Shown: in pieces, positions 4,540-7,146 of the stretch
How positions within the stretch are numbered: the first letter of the stretch is position 1
Layout of the letters: every line of letters starts with the position of its first letter
Source: Erysipelotrichaceae bacterium UBA6182
Lineage (GTDB): Bacteria > Bacillota_I > Bacilli_A > Erysipelotrichales > Erysipelotrichaceae
Reading direction: 5' to 3'
Length of the DNA: 7,146 bases
Assembly: GCA_002422065.1 (NCBI GenBank)
Contig: DITO01000194.1
Location: forward strand, 1 to 7,146
The notes under the pieces: model-generated
Database searches by the model: none
Told to the model about the DNA's origin: nothing
What the model saw: the letters and a program-made list of their open reading frames with translations, nothing else
Position numbers and translations under genes: made by a program

Positions 4540-5424
4540 TTAAATATCTATATTTTTAAAAATGTGTGCGATTACATCTACCGTCCAACCATCTCCAAGT
4601 AAATCCTCGGCTTGCCTAAATGAAACCGACTTGGTATAATTAATTGGAACAGTTTGGGCTTGCTCTAATTCTCTAGTTGTAAGATATCTACAAAAATCTT
4701 CAAATTCAATTAGTCCACTATTTGGTGCCCTATCTTGTTTTTTCGTAAGACAATATATTTTTTCTGAATGGGTTATATTTGAACAACCAGTTCCTCCTCC
4801 GTTTCTGCCTCTTCCTTCACTCCACATATATTCACGGCTTTTTGTCCGTTTTAATTTAAATTTCTTGCAATACTCATGTTCATTATCTTTATAATCTTGA
4901 AAAGAAATATTTTTATCAATCAATTCTTCAAATGGGATATTTGTCCAATAATATCTGTCTCTTCTTTGAAAACTAACTAATGACGAATTGATTCTAGTAC
5001 CAACAACACCAAGAAAATTATCCAATTCTAACTTAGACTCCTTTTTCATTCTTACATTTTCTAGTAAAAAATATTTAGGATTTAATAATTTAAGCAATTT
5101 CAAGTATTCATAAAATAAACTACTTTTATCCCCATCTAGCCCAGTTATTGATTTCGACCCAATTGTTCTAGCAACACTGAAATCTTGGCATGGACTACCA
5201 CCGATCAATAGGTCAATTTTGGGTAGAATCGAAATATCTATTTTCGTGACATCTCCTACTTGTATTGTATTAGGATAATTAGCTTGAGTCACTTTTATTG
5301 CATATTTTTTAATTTCACTAGCAAAATAATTTTTAACTTTTATTCCCGCTCTTTCTAATGCTATCTGTCCACAACTCATTCCATCAAATAAACTTAAAAC
5401 ATTAATTCCTTCTCTCATAGCCAT
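4540..5424 (-). CDS. DNA (cytosine-5) methyltransferase, 294 aa
   Basis: This protein transfers a methyl group from S-adenosylmethionine to C5 of cytosine in DNA. Conserved blocks appear in order: motif I LSLFDGMSCGQIALERAG (10-27), motif IV GGSPCQ (75-80) with nucleophile Cys79, motif VI LLENV (120-124), motif VIII FQRRDRYYWTN (152-162), a target-recognition region around 165-245, motif IX RYLTTRELEQAQTVP (246-260) and motif X LLGDGWTVDVIAHIF (275-289). The length is ordinary and no restriction enzyme is adjacent, so it is an orphan phage-type enzyme, probably protecting phage DNA. The start may be the first ATG (5422-5424) or the third codon (5416-5418), which has a better-placed AGGA. The stop is one base from the deaminase start. 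Confidence 0.95.
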   Translation of the reverse strand: MAMREGINVLSLFDGMSCGQIALERAGIKVKNYFASEIKKYAIKVTQANYPNTIQVGDVTKIDISILPKIDLLIGGSPCQDFSVARTIGSKSITGLDGDKSSLFYEYLKLLKLLNPKYFLLENVRMKKESKLELDNFLGVVGTRINSSLVSFQRRDRYYWTNIPFEELIDKNISFQDYKDNEHEYCKKFKLKRTKSREYMWSEGRGRNGGGTGCSNITHSEKIYCLTKKQDRAPNSGLIEFEDFCRYLTTRELEQAQTVPINYTKSVSFRQAEDLLGDGWTVDVIAHIFKNIDI

Positions 5425-5425
5425 C

Positions 5426-5641
5426 CTAAAATCTAAAGTTTAATCTTATGCTGCCACCAGTCAACTCAGTATTACCATTTATCTCAGAAATGTCAAGTGT
5501 GAAATTAGGATAAATTGCCATTTGTTTCTTAGATTCTTGTTTTGGTTGTGGTGGATAGAATTGTGAGGATGTGTCTATAGGCTCTTGATTTAGATTCAAG
5601 GTAAATAGTAAAATAAAGAGTGCCGCTATTTTAGTTTTCAT
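5426..5641 (-). CDS. Small exported or membrane-anchored protein, 71 aa
   Basis: The start ATG at 5639-5641 (MKTKIAALFILLF) has GAGG five bases upstream and overlaps the stop of the zinc-ribbon gene; the ten-codon extension to 5671 is read through that gene in another frame and is rejected. Lys2/Lys4 followed by the hydrophobic stretch 5-17 is a signal peptide or anchor, without a lipobox Cys. A Pro/Gln-rich linker (FYPPQPKQESKKQ) follows, and then a beta-like tail ending SIRLNFRF. The alternating C-terminus that ends in Phe resembles outer-membrane protein ends, which would matter only in a diderm host. The protein is not recognised; a spanin-like or envelope role is speculative. Its stop is one base from the methyltransferase start. 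Confidence 0.7.
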   Translation of the reverse strand: MKTKIAALFILLFTLNLNQEPIDTSSQFYPPQPKQESKKQMAIYPNFTLDISEINGNTELTGGSIRLNFRF

Positions 5642-5745
5642 TCCACCCTCACGGCATCTCCACCGCAACATGGACAGATATTAGCTATTGTTCCTTGGAT
5701 TGAACTAAACACTGTATTACATTTTCTACATAGGTAGTTGAACAT
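5638..5745 (-). CDS. 35-aa zinc-ribbon peptide
   Basis: The ATG at 5743-5745 (MFNYLCRKCNTVF) has AAGGAG nine bases upstream. Cys6-x-x-Cys9 and CPCCG (Cys24 and Cys27 as probable ligands, Cys26 extra) form a minimal rubredoxin-knuckle zinc ribbon, a common design in phage transcription- or DNA-associated peptides. Its TGA overlaps the next ATG by four bases, and it is the first gene of the methyltransferase unit. No partner can be named from sequence. Confidence 0.75.
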   Translation of the reverse strand: MFNYLCRKCNTVFSSIQGTIANICPCCGGDAVRVE

Positions 5746-5758
5746 AGTTCCTTTCTCC

Positions 5759-5788
5759 TTCCTTTAGAGGGACCATTCCTTAGAGGAC
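5759..5788. repeat. Imperfect tandem repeat before the zinc-ribbon gene
   Basis: TTCCTTTAGAGGGA (5759-5772) is repeated as TTCCTTAGAGGAC (5776-5788), and CCTCTAAAG recurs inverted near 5999. The first copy overlaps the ribosome binding site of the zinc-ribbon gene, so a regulator binding the repeats, in DNA or RNA, could control the unit. Confidence 0.4.
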
Positions 5789-5833
5789 GTGTAATCTAGC
5801 ATAATAGCGCTGGGGTTAGTTGGCGTCTTAAAG

Positions 5834-5859
5834 TAGTTTATATAATAAAAAATAAACTA
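5834..5859. promoter_or_regulatory. Palindromic operator-like site
   Basis: TAGTTTAT (5834-5841) and ATAAACTA (5852-5859) are perfect 8-base inverted repeats separated by ten A/T bases, a geometry expected for a dimeric repressor. It lies 89 bases upstream of the zinc-ribbon gene, inside the leader predicted for the minus-strand sigma-28-like promoter. Confidence 0.4.
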
Positions 5860-6064
5860 TATGGTAAACTTGTTTCTTTCCACAGAGCAAGAACTATTCA
5901 GTCAATATCAGCACACCGTATTTCGGAACGATCAACCCCGCTAGCATTCATTTGTGGTAACATGAAATTATGCCGTCAAAGTGCTGTTTGTAGCCGTCCT
6001 CTAAAGCCTGACTTTTCGTTTTTCTACACAGGTTACTTTTAGAATCATGGAATGAAATCGATTC

Positions 6065-6091
6065 ACGGTTAGAACGCTGAATAAGAACCGT
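6065..6091. repeat. Hairpin near the 5' end of the minus-strand leader
   Basis: ACGGTT (6065-6070) and AACCGT (6086-6091) form a six-pair stem with a 15-base loop. It starts about 15 bases inside the transcript predicted from the minus-strand sigma-28-like promoter, where it could stabilise the RNA. Confidence 0.35.
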
Positions 6092-6113
6092 TGGTTTTCA
6101 GATTTATATCACC

Positions 6114-6140
6114 TTATCGGCATTTCTGCCGAAAACTTAA
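6114..6140 (-). promoter_or_regulatory. Sigma-28-like promoter (copy 2), leftward
   Basis: On the minus strand TTAAGTTT (6133-6140) is followed after exactly 11 bases by GCCGATAA (6114-6121), seven and eight matches of eight to the FliA consensus with the optimal spacer. TATAA follows five bases downstream. It points towards the zinc-ribbon/methyltransferase/deaminase unit, for which I find no good sigma-A promoter. Confidence 0.6.
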
Positions 6141-6192
6141 ATAAAAAAGTAATCACTAGGAGAGAAAAGTCAACTAAAGAAACAAAATAAAT

Positions 6193-6220
6193 TAAAGTTT
6201 TTAATGAAATATTCCGATAA
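6193..6220 (+). promoter_or_regulatory. Sigma-28-like promoter (copy 3), rightward
   Basis: TAAAGTTT (6193-6200), 12 bases, then TCCGATAA (6213-6220): one mismatch in sixteen. TATAA follows at 6228. It diverges from copy 2 and stands 36 bases upstream of the sigma-A promoter of the same gene, so the 96-residue gene would have tandem promoters of two types. Confidence 0.5.
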
Positions 6221-6255
6221 GTGATTGTATAAGTTAGAAAAGATGTTTAATTGGC

Positions 6256-6284
6256 TTGACAAAAAAATTAATTGTGGTTATAGT
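6256..6284 (+). promoter_or_regulatory. Sigma-A promoter for the 96-aa gene
   Basis: TTGACA (6256-6261), 17 bases, TATAGT (6279-6284): eleven of twelve consensus bases at the optimal spacer. Transcription would start near 6291, 20 bases before the ATG. Confidence 0.8.
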
Positions 6285-6310
6285 ATGTGAAATTGAACTG
6301 GAGGCTCTGA

Positions 6311-6601
6311 ATGTCCTGTACAAGACAATGCTTTAATAGAAATGACGATTATTATGACCACTCAGACTGTAACACATGCCCAGGAAGAGATAAATCCAAC
6401 ACCATAGACAATCAAGAAGACTGTTCAATTGGCTTGCACTGTATGCACTCAACCGGATTGGTCATGAATTCTTTTCCACCACAAGTTGAAATGGTTTGTT
6501 GCCATTGTGGACATAAATTAAATTACAAATCAAATTTTGGTGGGTTTGATTGCACCAAACATGGAAAATATTTGCCAGAGAATAATATTTCAGGAGATTA
6601 G
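6311..6601 (+). CDS. Cys-rich hypothetical phage protein, 96 aa
   Basis: GGAGG six bases upstream fixes the ATG (MSCTRQCFNRND). Cysteines fall in two groups: C3, C7, C20, C23 (CNTCPGR), and C63-C64-H65-C66-G (VCCHCGHK) with C81 and H84 (CTKHGKYLP). The second group has the look of a zinc ribbon; the first may bind another zinc. The middle is polar with no membrane segment. It is first of a rightward set, and its stop is one base before the next start. Function is unknown; small zinc proteins of this type are common in phage early and packaging regions. Confidence 0.85.
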   Translation: MSCTRQCFNRNDDYYDHSDCNTCPGRDKSNTIDNQEDCSIGLHCMHSTGLVMNSFPPQVEMVCCHCGHKLNYKSNFGGFDCTKHGKYLPENNISGD

Positions 6602-6602
6602 G

Positions 6603-6776
6603 ATGTTCCACGATGATTTTGAGGAAGATGCAAGAGAGAAAAGAGATCATAGCAATAAATCAAAGAAAAAGATCAAAATTAGAGACAGATTTGGAAAATC
6701 AAGGAAGAGTAGGTTTGAAGAAGAAGATTCTCTTAGAATTTTGAAAGACTTTGAGCGTGGGAAGGAAGAGATTTAA
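6603..6776 (+). CDS. Highly charged hypothetical protein, 57 aa
   Basis: The ATG at 6603 (MFHDDFEEDAREK) follows AGGAG six bases away, inside the end of the preceding gene; the longer in-frame start at 6537 lies within that gene and is rejected. The sequence is an acidic N-terminus (DDFEED), a basic centre (NKSKKKIKIRDRFGKSRKSRF) and an acidic-helical tail (EEEDSLRILKDFERGKEE). Such charge blocks are typical of disordered nucleic-acid-binding peptides. No family is recognised. Confidence 0.75.
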   Translation: MFHDDFEEDAREKRDHSNKSKKKIKIRDRFGKSRKSRFEEEDSLRILKDFERGKEEI

Positions 6777-6795
6777 CATAAATACAACAAATTAT

Positions 6796-6823
6796 TAAAG
6801 TTTTTTAAGTAAAATGCCGATAA
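6796..6823 (+). promoter_or_regulatory. Sigma-28-like promoter (copy 4), rightward
   Basis: TAAAGTTT (6796-6803), 12 bases, then GCCGATAA (6816-6823): sixteen of sixteen consensus bases with a spacer one base over the E. coli optimum, the same architecture as copy 1. TATAA follows six bases later. It sits 20 bases after the 57-residue gene and before the Glu-rich gene, which shows it is an internal promoter of the cluster. Confidence 0.6.
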
Positions 6824-6850
6824 GATATTTATAAATTTAACGGAGGAAGT

Positions 6851-6862
6851 GTGAAAACTTAA
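6851..6862 (+). other. Mini-ORF or frameshift scar at a strong ribosome binding site
   Basis: GGAGG at 6842-6846 is followed by GTG AAA ACT TAA, a three-codon ORF, while the following gene's ATG at 6868 has no Shine-Dalgarno of its own. One extra T in the CTT run would fuse GTG-AAA-ACT in frame with that gene. Either a minimal leader ORF couples translation, or the start has suffered a one-base deletion. Confidence 0.35.
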
Positions 6863-6867
6863 TCAAA

Positions 6868-7047
6868 ATGAATGAAATACTAGAAAAAATAGAAGAAACA
6901 ATCGCAACTTACGAAGAAGAAATCGTAAAAATGGATGAATTTATTGAATTTTTTCCTGAATCAGAAGCTATGGCAATGATTAGAAAGGAAGAATTTGAAG
7001 GATTTATCGAAGTTTTAAAAGACATAATTGAAGAATTTGATGATTGA
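6868..7047 (+). CDS. Glu-rich helical protein, 59 aa
   Basis: The frame from ATG 6868 (MNEILEKIEETIA) to TGA reads as two long amphipathic helices: residues 1-30, with I/L/V at heptad-like positions among Glu, and 36-57 after FFPES. This suggests a coiled-coil or helical hairpin. The protein is strongly acidic. The ribosome binding site (GGAGG) is 21 bases away, too far for direct use, so the true start may differ. The end overlaps the next ATG by eight bases. No family is recognised. Confidence 0.7.
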   Translation: MNEILEKIEETIATYEEEIVKMDEFIEFFPESEAMAMIRKEEFEGFIEVLKDIIEEFDD

Positions 7048-7146
7048 AAAGCCCAAAAGATCCTCTAAAAAAGATAAAACTGTTGCAAAACAGGACTATA
7101 TTGCCACTGAAATGGAGATAATCCAGACTCAGCCATATGAACCTGA
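7040..7146 (+). CDS. 5' part of an unidentified gene
   Basis: The ATG at 7040 opens a frame (MIEKPKRSSKKDK) that stays open for 35 codons to the window edge. It overlaps the preceding gene by eight bases, and only a weak GAAG stands upstream, which indicates coupled translation. The visible part is a basic Lys/Ser-rich tail followed by a helix-prone segment (QDYIATEMEIIQTQ). It cannot be assigned. Confidence 0.6.
   Translation, partial: MIEKPKRSSKKDKTVAKQDYIATEMEIIQTQPYEP

Larger units (their letters stand above)
5746..6310. other. 565-base gene-free divergent control region
   Basis: No ORF with a ribosome binding site was found here on either strand. The stretch holds an imperfect direct repeat (5759-5788), an AT palindrome (5834-5859), a hairpin (6065-6091), two sigma-28-like promoters pointing apart (6114-6140 minus, 6193-6220 plus) and a sigma-A promoter (6256-6284 plus). 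The roughly 360 bases between the minus-strand start near 6105 and the zinc-ribbon gene would be a long leader or a small RNA. GACGGC occurs twice, 15 bases apart, in that leader (5972-5998). I see no tRNA fold. Confidence 0.6.

Noticed and set aside
5880..6110. tRNA gene in the control region
   Set aside because: I looked for a T-arm GTTCRANYC and cloverleaf pairing and found neither.
1..7146. CRISPR array or insertion sequence
   Set aside because: No regularly spaced identical repeats, no terminal inverted repeats with a transposase frame, and no recognisable transposase or integrase motif were found.

Overview
The window looks like part of a temperate or lytic phage (or another phage-derived mobile element) of a low-to-moderate GC Firmicute. 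Nearly every gene is very small, is packed end to end with strong AGGAGG-type ribosome binding sites, and often overlaps its neighbour. Consensus TTGACA/TATAAT promoters are present, and the recognisable products are phage-typical: an orphan DNA cytosine-5 methyltransferase, a small CMP/dCMP-type deaminase, a homing-endonuclease-like HNH/AP2 protein, an Rmf-like protein and several zinc-knuckle proteins. No structural, integrase or replication gene is visible, so the phage assignment is an inference.

Layout. (1) 1-1561, minus strand: a leftward operon of small genes running from a sigma-A promoter at 1609-1636. It encodes a UBA-like protein, an Rmf-like protein, a 32-residue Cys-rich peptide, a very acidic 114-residue protein, a decayed small ORF, and 81- and 49-residue proteins, and then runs off the window. 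(2) 1645-2340: a divergent plus-strand promoter region, a 53-residue protein, then about 360 bases of G-rich, apparently non-coding DNA with a hairpin and a G-quadruplex motif. (3) 2400-3209, plus: a sigma-28-like promoter driving an XRE-type HTH protein and an overlapping HNH/AP2 endonuclease-like gene. (4) 3252-5745, minus: a zinc-ribbon peptide, an exported or membrane-anchored 71-residue protein, the methyltransferase, the deaminase and a 43-residue basic protein, read as one coupled unit. After these come a perfect consensus sigma-A promoter and three further small genes. (5) 5746-6310: a 565-base gene-free control region with promoters facing both ways. (6) 6311-7146, plus: a Cys-rich 96-residue protein, a highly charged 57-residue protein, a Glu-rich 59-residue protein and the start of another gene.

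The most striking signal is a repeated promoter element. Four copies of TAAAGTTT-N11/12-GCCGATAA lie at 2400-2427 (+), 6114-6140 (-), 6193-6220 (+) and 6796-6823 (+). Each faces into one of the gene clusters, and TATAA follows 5 to 7 bases after each. This is the textbook pattern for the flagellar sigma factor sigma-28 (FliA/SigD). It suggests that regions 3, 4 and 6 form a regulon read by the host motility sigma factor or by a related phage-encoded factor, while region 1 and one promoter in region 4 use ordinary sigma-A promoters.

Many of the genes listed here are shorter than 60 codons. They were called from the combination of a Shine-Dalgarno sequence, start and stop, and gene-to-gene coupling; their functions are mostly unknown.
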